From: Selaginella moellendorffii
Taxonomy: Eukaryota > Streptophyta > Lycopodiopsida > Selaginellales > Selaginellaceae
Assembly: GCF_000143415.4 (NCBI RefSeq)
Contig: NW_003314262.1
Location: 5,535,876 to 5,599,875, forward strand
DNA length: 64,000 nt
Reading direction: 5' to 3'
Shown: positions 15,300-24,980 of the stretch, one piece after another
How positions within the stretch are numbered: position 1 is the stretch's first letter
Layout: each line of letters opens with the position of its first letter
Notes under the pieces: model-generated
Databases searched by the model: none
What the model was told of the DNA's origin: nothing
What the model saw: the letters and a program-made list of their open reading frames with translations, nothing else
Translations under genes and position numbers: made by a program

Positions 15300-15960
15300 G
15301 AATGCAAGGTGACCAAACTAAGAAGAGGCTGAACTTCCCTGTAGTCATCCTTGGATGTAAAGACTATATAACAATAATCGAGGACTTAGAAGTGGAGAAG
15401 AGCAAGAAGATCCTGGCAATAGCATCACCTCACTGGCATTTTCTTTTATTTTGCTAGAGTGCAAGGGAGAAGTATTGAAATTCGAGAGAACATTCAAGAA
15501 AAAGGGGATATTCTAGAGAGTCAGGTTAAGGACACAAGAATGTAGTGGAGCTTGGCATGAGCCAAAGAGGCAGAACAATGGAGCCCAAAGCAAAGCTGAT
15601 GTGGTGAAGCAGCATATCTAGGTGTGCGAGCAAGCCAGTTGTCAGGTGAGCAGTGGGTGAGTACATTGTGGGCAAAAGTGAATAGATTTTTGGTCAAGAT
15701 CTTGGTGGAGTTGTTTGGAAGAATAGAAATTTTATGTTCCTTCACAGCTCTTGGGGTTTCTAAGTTATGGCTTGGTTTGTCATTGTAATGTTTGGTACAT
15801 TAGCCACAAACCAAGCCAAAACCCTAGGCTCAACACCCCAAGAGCTCAAGAGCTGAGAAGGAAAATAAAACTTGTATTCTTCCAACAACTCGGCCAAGGC
15901 CTCAGTTAACAATATGAGCCACTCTTGCCCACAATGTGGGCACACTATACTCCCTGGAAG
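15300..15960 (+). repeat. Segmental duplication, copy A (pairs with 19650-20250)
   Basis: The order of landmarks is the same as in copy B: CTGTAGT..ATCCTT, GACTATATAACA, GGCATTTTCTTTTATTTT, then AGCATATC/GCGTATC..GTG, TATTGTGGGCAAAAGTG or its equivalent, and the hairpin. Similarity is patchy with many indels, so the duplication is not recent. Both copies are followed by GH1 remnants and then by a DIM1 gene copy on the plus strand. Confidence 0.7.
15698..15900. repeat. Long imperfect hairpin, copy A
   Basis: Two ~90-nt arms in inverted orientation around a ~30-nt loop. The core of one arm, GGCTTGGTTTGT, is matched by ACAAACCAAGCC at about 15812, and CAGCTCTTGGGG by CCCCAAGAGCT at about 15838. 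The outer parts also pair (TTGGAAGAAT near 15716, ATTCTTCCAA near 15876). The related structure at 20041-20247 is better preserved. Shape and size resemble a young MIRNA precursor or an inverted-repeat siRNA source; no function is shown. Confidence 0.6.
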
Positions 15961-16400
15961 ATCCCTTCAAAATCTATCTAACCATGTTTCTATTTGATAA
16001 ATTCGAAGACAATGTTAAGGAGCCAAGATTGATGGAGAGGGGAAGACGGTCCAGCTTTATATATCATCCATGGAACACGGCATTGAGAGGGCCACCGGGG
16101 TCGGCCGTGGAGAAGGGGGAGGATTGCTCCGACTGCATTGTGTGTTCCAAGGGCCTGGTACACAAGTTTGATCAAGGGATACCTTCCAGCCTCTCCCGCT
16201 GCTCCAGAGACTTTAGAAGCAATGCAAAAGTGGGGACGGGCAGTGGTTCACTATCTGGATATATGTCTTTGGAGGAGCTGCTGGTGGGACTGTCCATCTT
16301 TGGCTCGCGAGGATGGGGATGCCACCGTGCTTGTACCTCTATGTAGCACGAACATACACAAGTTTCCTCGACTTTTCCAGGATCCATAACTTAATCCCAG
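15960..16400. other. Unassigned stretch inside copy A
   Basis: GC-richer than its flanks, with an open plus-strand frame of 136 codons (15936-16346) that resembles no family I know. Copy B at 20.2 kb lacks it. It could be a captured gene fragment. Confidence 0.3.
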
Positions 16401-16429
16401 TTCTTAGCTCTATTCGTCCAAGTTTGCTG

Positions 16430-17100
16430 CTAGCCAAGAGTGTGTGCTCCCTCGGAAGCCTCGTATAGCAAATGCCTAAGGCTCATCAAATGTGATCCAG
16501 TTCTTTGCCCTGTCTCCAAGGCCTCAAAGCGTGCCTCATACGCAACAAATTTCTCCCTGAATCATCGATCAGATACTTTCATCTCAAGCTCAAACTCGAT
16601 CAGAAAGAGTTGAGCTAGATACTTAACCTTATGCTGCTGTTCAACCATCCACCAGAGAGGTACAGAGCCTCAGAAACTAAAAAAGATCTCAATTCCTGGA
16701 TCAAGAAGGCCAAAGTTCTTTCTCTATCCAAGGACTTAAAGTTCTCACCAGCTTGTTTGAAGCTATCAATCATTGAGTTGTGGATCAACTCGATCACCTT
16801 GCCGTGAATCTAGCTCCCGCCAGGAAAATTGTCTAGCAAGAAAATGTGAAAAACAGAGAACAAAAGGGAAAAGTTGGGCTCCAGCTTATTTATATTTCCA
16901 TAGACATCTGGATACTTATGTAGGCATCCATATCCATCCCCTTCATGGACTTTATATCATCAGTACCAAGAAGAAATAGCCCCCACTTTAAACCTGTGAT
17001 ATTGATCGATCGCCATTGCTCCTGTCTATAATTTTCCCTCAAATCTTTGATTGCTCGCTTGAATCGACCGTATGAGAGAATGTGAAAAGCAAACCATGCA
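16430..17100 (-). pseudogene. GH1 pseudogene, exons 2-7 remnants
   Basis: Minus-strand remnants in order: exon 3/4-like at 16900-17020 (TGATATTGATCGATCGC on the plus strand), exon 5/6-like at 16630-16800 (with CACCAGCTTGTTTGAAGCTATCAAT, close to gene B) and exon 7-like at 16440-16550 (region before and after TFNEP). Stops and deletions break every exon. It lies in the duplicated block just upstream of DIM1. Confidence 0.7.
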
Positions 17101-17177
17101 TTAGAAGACTCTCAAGGATCCCTAGATTCTATATAAGATCCTTTTAGGTCTTATCCGAAACTAGGGTTCTTGAGAGA

Positions 17178-17662
17178 ATGTCGTACTTGCTGCCCCACCT
17201 CCACTCCGGCTATGTTGTGGATCAAGCGATCCTCACGGAGGACGAGCGCGTCGTGGTGATTCGCTTCGGCCACGATTGGGACGAGACGTGTATGCAGGTA
17301 AGCTGGAATCGCTCTCCCGGCAATCTCTTTGCCCTAATTCCGTGTCCTCGCAGATGGACGAGGTGCTGGCCAATGTCGCGGAGCCGCTCAAGAATTTCGC
17401 CGTGATCTACCTGGTGGACATCACCGAGGTCCCGGATTTCAACACCATGTACGAGCTCTACGATCCCTGTACTGTGATGTTCTTCTTCCGTAACAAGCAC
17501 ATCATGATCGACCTTGGCACCGGCAACAACAACAAGATCAACTGGGCGCTCAAGGACAAGCAGGAGTTCATCGACATTGTGGAGACTGTCTACCGCGGCG
17601 CCAGGAAAGGTCGAGGTCTCGTTGTTTCTCCCAAGGATTATTCCACCAAGTACCGCTACTAA
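17178..17662 (+). CDS. DIM1/YLS8 U5 snRNP 15-kDa thioredoxin-fold protein
   Basis: Two exons, 17178-17297 and 17354-17662, with a 56-nt GT-AG intron, encode 142 residues, exactly the family length. The protein opens MSYLLPHLHSGYVVDQAI and contains VVVIRFGHDWDETCMQMDE, VDITEVPDFNTMYELYDP, NNNKINWALKDKQEFIDI and the C-terminal basic end GRGLVVSPKDYSTKYRY. DIM1 is a thioredoxin-fold component of the U4/U6.U5 tri-snRNP needed for pre-mRNA splicing; the redox Cys pair of thioredoxin is absent, as usual. A telo-box-like CTAGGGTT sits just upstream (17161). This is the only intact copy in the window; the copy at 20535 is broken. Confidence 0.95.
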
Positions 17663-18149
17663 GAAGGAACAAAAGAACAAAACAAGAACAAGATGGTAAT
17701 GGATCAATTTACGCGATTGCTAAGCGACTTCTCTTCTCTTTTACAGACTTTTCAAGCAGCAGTCCCGAGCTTAGAAGATCTTAGTTCGATCTAGTATTGG
17801 AAAAGGTATACTCTTTTCTAATAGAACAGACGACTTAATACTTGGGTCTTTTGTTTTTCATTTTTCATAACTTAAAGAGCACACACGAGAGGACGAAAGT
17901 GAATACCCGAACCACTTGCTTTACAAGGTGGTATCTCTGCAATGCGTGCCAGCAGACAACACGGTAAAAGGCTTCCCCCGCTGGATAACGAAGAGTCAAA
18001 GACAAAACACAGAAGGGGTGCTGCGGGAGAAAGAAATGCAGTGCTCCAGAGGACGAGCAGGATGGATGATATTCCCTCAAGGCAACAAACTTCAAGAGAC
18101 AAAACGAGGGACGTGATCACGGGAAGGACCAGAAACAAACTTACGGAAA

Positions 18150-18507
18150 CGAGAGAAGCTGAAAGAAGAGAAAGGTTGAGACTTTAGAGCTCGTTGCTCG
18201 GCGTCACTGCTCCTTTCCCTTTCGGGACCGTGTGTGGAGATGAGGGTGTTGATGGCGACGATGGAATCCAGAGAGAGCTTTGCCGAGGGCAGGATTTGCA
18301 CAGCCACAGTGAGAAGAGTGCTGGTGGCATCGTTCTGGAGGACGCTGCTGGTAGAGTGCGGCTCCGAGCCGTCGGGAAGGATGACGAAGCCTGAGGGGAG
18401 CACATCAACGTGAGCTGGATCACCGCCTTGAATCATCATGTTGATCATGGTGAGCTCCACCTGGACGTAGATGATGAGGGAACCGGAAGCGTCAGTGCAC
18501 TCTCCCT
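18150..18507 (-). pseudogene. HD-Zip IV 3'-end pseudogene (second copy)
   Basis: It matches the last exon of the gene at 21576-24980, including MIQGGDPAH and [16 protein letters not shown]. It lacks four codons in the VAVQIL segment and shifts frame near the C-terminus, so the normal TPSNEL end is read in another frame. Similarity stops abruptly near 18507, so nothing upstream of the last exon is present. It converges on DIM1 as the intact HD-Zip gene does on the DIM1 pseudogene, so it marks the duplication. Confidence 0.85.
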
Positions 18508-19110
18508 ATTCCAGAACTGGAGACGCTGGCATCCGATCGTGGAATTCACTGCTGCTGGATATGTTGTAAATAGGGAGAGTGAAGTGAGCTTGGATATCGA
18601 CAAGGATGATGAAATCTGGTGGGCGGAACTGGATGTAGTACCGATTGCAGAGCTACTATTTTCCTGGTTCGGCAAATCCATCTAGCTGCTGCATGCAAAA
18701 CTCTCATGGATCCTAGTCGTGCGGTTTGTTTTCAAAGCAAACACCCAGCAGGAATGGAAGAAACCATGGCAAATTCCCTGGTAGACATGTACGCCCACTG
18801 CAGAAGAACATATGGTCGAAGCTCGAAACGTTTTCGATGAGAGACGTGGTTCACTGCTGCTGGGATATGTTGTCAACAGGGAGAGTGAATTGAGCCTGGA
18901 TATCAACATGGTCTGGTGGGCAGAACTGGATGTAGTGGTAGCATTTATACCATACGTAACCCTATTTTCCAGGGACTCCAGTCTTGCCTTGAAATGAGTC
19001 GTGCCAAGAATTTTGCTTCTGGAGAATCCATGGCTTGAGAAGTTCTCCAGCAGTGAAAGCAAATGTGGTTTCTTCCTCCGTGGAGCATTAAGGGTCTGGC
19101 AGTGCTGGAC
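18508..19110 (+). pseudogene. Mosaic with PPR-like fragments
   Basis: At 18755-18830, plus-strand pieces in two frames read ANSLVDMYAHC and then MVEARNVFDE, the usual order inside a PPR repeat, separated by a frameshift. On both sides (18540-18640 and 18850-18950) lie two copies of one unassigned stretch (GYVVNRES, WWAELDVV). 19008-19110 repeats the sequence at 4325-4445. No intact gene is present. Confidence 0.5.
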
Positions 19111-19129
19111 GTACTCTATTATATTAGCA

Positions 19130-19340
19130 TTACCAAAGCATGGAGTATCTCTTATTGGAATCCTCCATGGCTGTAACACTTGTCTCATCCTATCTTACCT
19201 TCAACGAGCTAGACTATTCACCCATTCCATTGGAACGAGCTCAAGCAAGGATAGATTATTTCAACACGATTGCCCACTCGAAATTAAGAACCACCACCCC
19301 AAGTGGCCTTTTCGATTTTAACTCGCGGTAAGTGTCAGGT
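19130..19340 (+). pseudogene. GH1 exon 12-like relic
   Basis: The plus-strand frame around 19200-19290 reads PIPLERAQARIDYFN, like GH1 exon 12. It is the reverse complement of 6190-6300 and also matches 12290-12370. No other GH1 exon lies next to it. Confidence 0.6.
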
Positions 19341-19650
19341 TTAGGAAAGTTGGTGGCGATGCTTTATCTGTTGTCAAGCAACACTACCAAGCTCTGTGCC
19401 TGTGTATCCTCAGCAAGTGTCATGGAGGAAGCTCTCCATCACTCCACCGGCCAGTGACAATGGCAGCATCCATGCTCTGAATGCAGTTGAAGAATACAGG
19501 CACACTCCAAGGATTGTATTGAATTTCTCTTCTTTTCCAGGGAGCATCTTGCAGCATGCAAGCTTCAGCTAGGCAGAGTTGTTCGAAGCACGTACTTCCT
19601 GTTGCCACCCAAACCTTATGGGGATGGGGGCAGAGGAGTGGGAAATGCTT
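19340..19650. other. Unassigned intergenic stretch
   Basis: Open frames exist on both strands (for example minus 19420-19752) but none resembles a known family or has a clear start context. Nothing else was seen. Confidence 0.3.
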
Positions 19651-20250
19651 TACCAGTTGAACGTCACTGTAGTTGTCCTTAGGTGTACAGACTATATAAC
19701 AGAGCGGCCGAGGACTTGGAAGTGGCGGCAGAGAAAGAAGATCCTCGTGCATGGTGATGTCGTCACCTCACTGATGCCAAGGGAATGGCATTTTCTTTTA
19801 TTTTTCTAGAGTTAGCGAGTCCTGGAGTGGAGAATCGTCAAGATTCCAGAGAACATTCAAGAAAATCCAAAGAGTGGTGAAGAGGAGGTCAGGGAAGTGA
19901 GAGTGTGGCATGACACAAAGAGGCGGAAGAATGGAGGCCAAAGCAGAGCCAATGTGGTGAAGCGGCGTATCTGGGTGCAGCAAGCAACTCAGGTGAGTAT
20001 ATTGTGGGCAAAAGTGGATCAGATTTCTGGTTGAAGTCTTGACTGAGTTATTGGAAGAATAAAAGCTTTATGTTCCTCCACAGCTCTTGGGGGTGTTGAG
20101 ACCAGGTTCTAAGTTCTGGATTGGTTTGTCATCATCATGTTTGGTGCATTGGCCGATGATGATGACAAACCAAGCCAGAACCCTGGGCTCAACACCCCAA
20201 GAGTTGTGGGACACAAAACTTATATTCTTCCAAAAAACTGACTCACTCAC
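19650..20250 (+). repeat. Segmental duplication, copy B (pairs with 15300-15960)
   Basis: It carries the same ordered landmarks as copy A, including GACTATATAACA and GGCATTTTCTTTTATTTTT, and ends in the hairpin described separately. It continues into GH1 remnants and the DIM1 pseudogene. Confidence 0.7.
20041..20247. repeat. Long near-perfect hairpin, copy B
   Basis: Arms of roughly 97 nt, 20041-20137 and 20153-20247, flank a loop of about 15 nt. Matching arm pieces, as read on each arm: TTGGTTTGTCATCATCAT against ATGATGATGACAAACCAA; CTCTTGGGGGTGTTGAG against CTCAACACCCCAAGAG; TTGGAAGAAT against ATTCTTCCAA. The fold is long and tight, with a few bulges. It is the better-kept relative of the hairpin at 15698-15900. 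Confidence 0.7.
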
Positions 20251-20534
20251 CTTACAGTGAATCCAGGAAAAATTGTCTAACAATCAAATATGAAGAGAAG
20301 AGAACAAAAAGATCATAAGCTTTGTACCAGGAAAAGCTGGGCTCCAGCTTATGTATATTTCTATAGACATCTGAATACCTACATATCCATGCTTATCTCA
20401 TCGTGGAACGAGGTTAATTTGATCTCATCACTCAGTATCAAGAAGAAAATTTTATGCCACCATATGCTATGGAAAAATGCTTAATAAATGTTGCCCTAGA
20501 TTCTATATAACATCCTCTTAGGTCTTGTCCGATT
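20250..20534 (-). pseudogene. Short GH1 remnant
   Basis: 20325-20400 resembles the exon 4 region of GH1 gene B on the minus strand (GCTCCAGCTTATG, then a degenerate MDAYRFSISW region). It is a shortened counterpart of 16850-16960 in copy A. Confidence 0.5.
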
Positions 20535-20976
20535 CACCTCCACTCCGCCTATGTTGTGGATCAAGCGATCCTCACAGTGGACGAGCGCGTCGTGGTGATT
20601 CGCTTATTGGGACGAGACGTGTATGCAGGTAAGCTGGAATCACTCTCCCGGTAATCTCTTTGCCCTAATTCCGTGTCCGCGCTGATGGACGAAGTTTCGC
20701 GGAGCCGCTCAAGAATTTGGCCGTGATCTATCTGGTGGACATCACCGAGTCCCGGACTTCAACACCATGTACGAGCTCTACGATCCCTGTACCGTGATGT
20801 TCTTCCGCAACAAGCACATCATGATCGACCTTGGCACCGGCAACAACAACAAGATCAACTGGGCGCTCAAGGACAAGCAGGAGTTCATCGACATTGTGGA
20901 GACTGTCTACCCCGTCGCCAGGAAAGGTCGGGGTCTCGTTGTCTCTCCCAAGGATTATTCCACCAAGTACCGCTAG
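20535..20976 (+). pseudogene. DIM1/YLS8 pseudogene
   Basis: A close copy of the gene at 17178. It has lost the start codon and first residues (similarity begins at HLHSAYVVDQ). A small deletion breaks FGHDWDE, the acceptor AG before exon 2 is changed, and a further deletion removes part of the start of exon 2. The last 69 codons remain open from MYELYDP and end one residue early. Its 3' flank continues to match the intact copy and abuts the intact HD-Zip gene. Confidence 0.9.
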
Positions 20977-21575
20977 GAACAAAAGAACAAAACAAGAACA
21001 AGATGGTAATGGATCAATTCGCGCGATCGCTAAGCCACTTCTCTCTGTTTTTTTTACAGACTTTTCAAGCAGCTTGGAAGATCTTAGCTCTATCTAGTAA
21101 TGGTGGATTGGACAAGGTATACTCTTTTCTAGTAGAACAAGTCGACTTAATACTTGGGTCTTTTGTTTTTCATTTTCCATAACTTAAGAGCACACACGAG
21201 AGGACGAAAGTCAATACCCGAACCACTCGCCTTACAAGGTGGTGTCTCTGCAATGCGTGCCAGCAGACAACACGGTGAAAGGCAGGAAATTCCGAGGTGC
21301 GTTCTTGACTTTCCCCTGCTGGATAGTAAGTAAATAACGAAAAGTCAAAGACAAAACACAGGCAAAAAGGACGGGGCTATGGAGGTTTCTGCCTGTTGCT
21401 GAGGGAGAAATCAACGCAGTGCTCCAGAGGACGAGCAGGATGGTTGATATCCCCTCAAGGCAACAAACTTCTTCAAGAGACAAAACGAGGGGCGTGATCA
21501 CGGGAAGGACGAGAAACAAACTTACGGAAACGAGAGAAGCTGAAAGAAGGGAAGCGATCTTCGAAGGTTGAGACT

Positions 21576-24500
21576 TTAGAGCTCGTTGCTCGGCGTCAGT
21601 GCTCCTTTCACCTTCTGGACCGTGTTGGAGATGAGGGTGTTGATGGCGACGATGGAATCCAGTGAGAGCTTTGCCGAGGGTAGGGTGCTGATGAGGATTT
21701 GCACGGCCACGGTGAGAAGAGTGCCGGTGGCATCGTTCTGGAGGATGCTGGTGGTCGAGTGCGGCTCCGAGCCGTCGGGAAGGATGACGAAGCCCGAGGG
21801 GAGCACAGCTACGTGAGCTGGATCACCGCCTTGAATCATCATATTGATCATGGTGAGCTCCACCGGGGCGTAGACGACGAGGGAACCGGAAGTATCAGTG
21901 CAGCTCTCTTGGAGGAAGAGCATCTGGTTCTGATTAGCGTTGAGAGTCTGGTTGAGAGCCTGGACGAGCAAGAAAAGATGGTTATGATCGAACAAAGTTG
22001 CGAGAGGAGAAGCTTACATCGATCCGGAAGAGAGAGACGTCGTTCCCGGTGGCTTGGCCTTTGGCGATGCGGGCTACTTCCTGAACCATTCCACTGTTAT
22101 CCCACTGCGGAGAACCACAAAGACATCAGCGAAAGGACAAGGCTTTGAGAGTCACGAGCAAGAAGGACGTACCTCGCTACGGAGGTGCTCGCTGCGGAGA
22201 TAGTCAAAAACTCGGGCTGGAGCCAACGGGAGCCAGAGCGTGGTGGCAGCGCTGAGAACTATGCCGTGGGGCTCGCCGGGGTTGTCGACGCTCTTGCGCG
22301 TCATGACACGGATATCGTCGTGAACGCTGCCAGAGAGTGTTGTCCACTGGCTGCTCGGAGCACCAACGCCGGCGCAGAAGTTAGTGGTCATGCGCTGCGA
22401 GAGCTTGAGCAGGGACTGGCGAGCAGGAGAGTTTGGAATCACTGCAAACAAGACGGCACGTAAGAACTCGCTGGAACTCTAGAGGATGGAACTCTCACCT
22501 CCGATTTCTCGAGCTGAAGCGAGACCCGGGAGATAGCAAGTCAGTGCTTCGCACTGACGCTGGAGAGTGGCCAGCCACTTCCGCGCACCGAAGGCTCCAC
22601 CGCTACTCACCAAGGATTTAAAGAGCTGATGGACGGGCTGGTCGTCGTACTCCATATGTTCCACGACAACAACCTGAGAAGACGAAAGGAAACGAACAAA
22701 AGTTAGCGATGAAACCAGACGAAAGTAACCTGAAAACTAGGACGAGACGAAACCGAAGAGCGACGAAAGAAACGTAAACGAAACTTAAGATGAAACCAGA
22801 CTAACGAACGAACCGAGAGACTTTATACCTTGGAGCAGCCGTTTGGCATGTCGTGGATAGAATCCGGCATGTCTTGGATTAGCATTCCCGATGGAGAGCG
22901 TCGGCAATGCAGCGAAGCTGGGGATGGCGTTCCATGGAGACCATCGACGGAGACGTCAACCACGGCCCAGGTGCTGTCCTGATGCTGCTTGCAGTAACGA
23001 AGGAAGTAAACTTCCCTGGTCTGCATCAGCGGGGAGAGAGCTTGGATCTCGGCATACATCTAGAGGAGGGAGAAACGTAAGAACAATCAGCATGAGACTT
23101 GAAAAACAGCGTTGCATACCAGCTGCAGTGTTCCACTTAAACTACCGGGAGCACAAGAGATAACTTCCAGCGTCAGTGCTTTTGAAACGTTCGTGCAAAA
23201 CATCTCCATCCACTTCGCCTGGCAAGGAGAAAAAAAAAAACTCGTGAGAAACGAAAAACCGAGTTACGAACTAGAACATACCGGATCCATGAGAACTTCG
23301 ACCAAGCTCGCGGCGTTCATCATCACAAGCCCATCATCGCGAGTGGCATCGGTCTTGAAACCATACTGCTTGCTTTCGACGAACTTTGGAAACTGGCGAA
23401 CGTACTCGTCGTAGTTAAGCACCTCCTTGGAGGCGTCCGGGCTTGGGATCCACACCGGCGAGTCAGGCTGTGCGAGCTGGACGAGCTCATCCATTGCCAT
23501 GACTGCCAGGTCAAGGACGCTGTTCTTCTCGACGTCGCTCAGGACAACAGATTTGTTGGTGCTAAGATTGTTGGAGTTCGAAAGCTCCTCGACTCCTGAT
23601 GGTGGCGCTGAAAGTAATCCAGCCACCTGTGCTGGAGGAGACATCGGATTGCTCCCTGCAGCACCCTGGATGGAAAGGTTTAGAGACGATCCGGAAAACT
23701 GTGGAGCTTGTTGGGAAACCATCGGCGGTACTGATCGTCCAAAAAGCTTTGCAGCGACAGCAGACACTCGATCGAGCTGGACAAACAACACAGAAACTTC
23801 GTCGTTAGAACTCGGGACAAACAAATAAGACCAAAGACCAGTACCTCGTCCTTCAAGCAAGCGTTCTCGATTCGCAGGTGCTGCTCTTCGAAGGACATCT
23901 CTCGCAGAGTTGCAGGGCCTCCGCAGTTTGGACACGATGCATTGCGTATCGCCTCGCGCATGGTGATGTTTTCAGCGCGGAGCTTCTCCACCTCGTGGCG
24001 CAAAACGTTGTTCTCCGCTCGCTCCTGCTGGGCCTGGACAGGCAAGGAAGATCTTTACGTCAGAAACGCCAAAGAAAAGCTTTTGGAGCTTCTATCCTAC
24101 CTTGAGCTGCGTGCGGCGATTCTGGAACCAGAACTTGACTTGCCGAGGCTCCAGTCCTAGCTCCCGGCTCAGCTCCTGGCGCTGCTTATCGTCGGGATGA
24201 GGACACTCCTTGAACAACCTGGCACGAAGAAAGATAAGTTCTCATCATGCTCTCGGCTTGCAGTACTTACGATTCCATCTCTTGAATCTGCCTTGCAGTG
24301 TGACGATGATAGCGCTTCTTCCTCGGCGGTTCCTGCTCGTCACCCGACGCGTTTCCCATGTTCTCGCTGCCGCTGCCGGACCGGCTCTCGTTCTCATCCT
24401 CCTTGCTCTTGCTCTTGACACCGAGCTCGCCATCGGGAGCCGGCTTGGACTCCAGCTGCATCTCCGGACAGTTTGGCTGCTGCTACAGCACGGACACGAG

Positions 24501-24980
24501 ACAGTGAGCAACGCTTCTCAAGATCTTCCGGCCATTCATAGCCTCCCGGAGACAACACCCAGCGAGCAAGAAGCAGGCAAACATGCTTGGAACAGCTAGC
24601 CGCGAAGGTCAAAACCAAAACTCTCAAGCTCCATTCAATGCAACCGTTGCTGTTCTTGCAGGATTCTCACACAGCCACGGAACCCATGCACGCAAGCGGA
24701 CGAGCTAAGGCTAGACCAACGACGCAAGAACCACAGAAAGACATGAAAGCTAGAGCCTTTTGAAGGACATGAAAGCTAGATGTTTTTTTGGAGGACTTAC
24801 CAGGCCGAGCGAGAGTCCAGGAGAAGTGAAAGAGTTCTTCATCTGAGGCGGCATGCCTGGAGCGCCCCTGTTGATGAGCCGCGACGCCGACATTGGAATG
24901 TTTGCGAGGTCGGAAAGACCCATAGCTCCAAAGCCGGCATTGTCCGCCAGGAGAGCCACCGTCGGGCCGTCAAACCTCAT
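21576..24980 (-). CDS. Class IV HD-Zip (HD-START) transcription factor
   Basis: Eleven exons: 24801-24980, 24271-24482, 24101-24218, 23845-24033, 23282-23776, 23120-23218, 22829-23059, 22499-22673, 22173-22441, 22018-22104 and 21576-21947, giving 808 residues. The homeodomain begins near residue 114 with RKKRYHRHT and ends with [13 protein letters not shown]. The leucine zipper that follows is interrupted by a loop with CPNC (about C204 and C207), the ZLZ mark of class IV. A START lipid-binding domain and the conserved C-terminal region ([29 protein letters not shown]) follow. Relatives such as PDF2, ATML1, ANL2 and GL2 control epidermal cell identity and bind L1 boxes. The last exon could instead begin 18 nt further in, at NQMLFLQ. 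Two broken 3' copies lie at 4452 and 18150. Exon 1 start is the first ATG of the conserved N-terminus. Confidence 0.95.
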
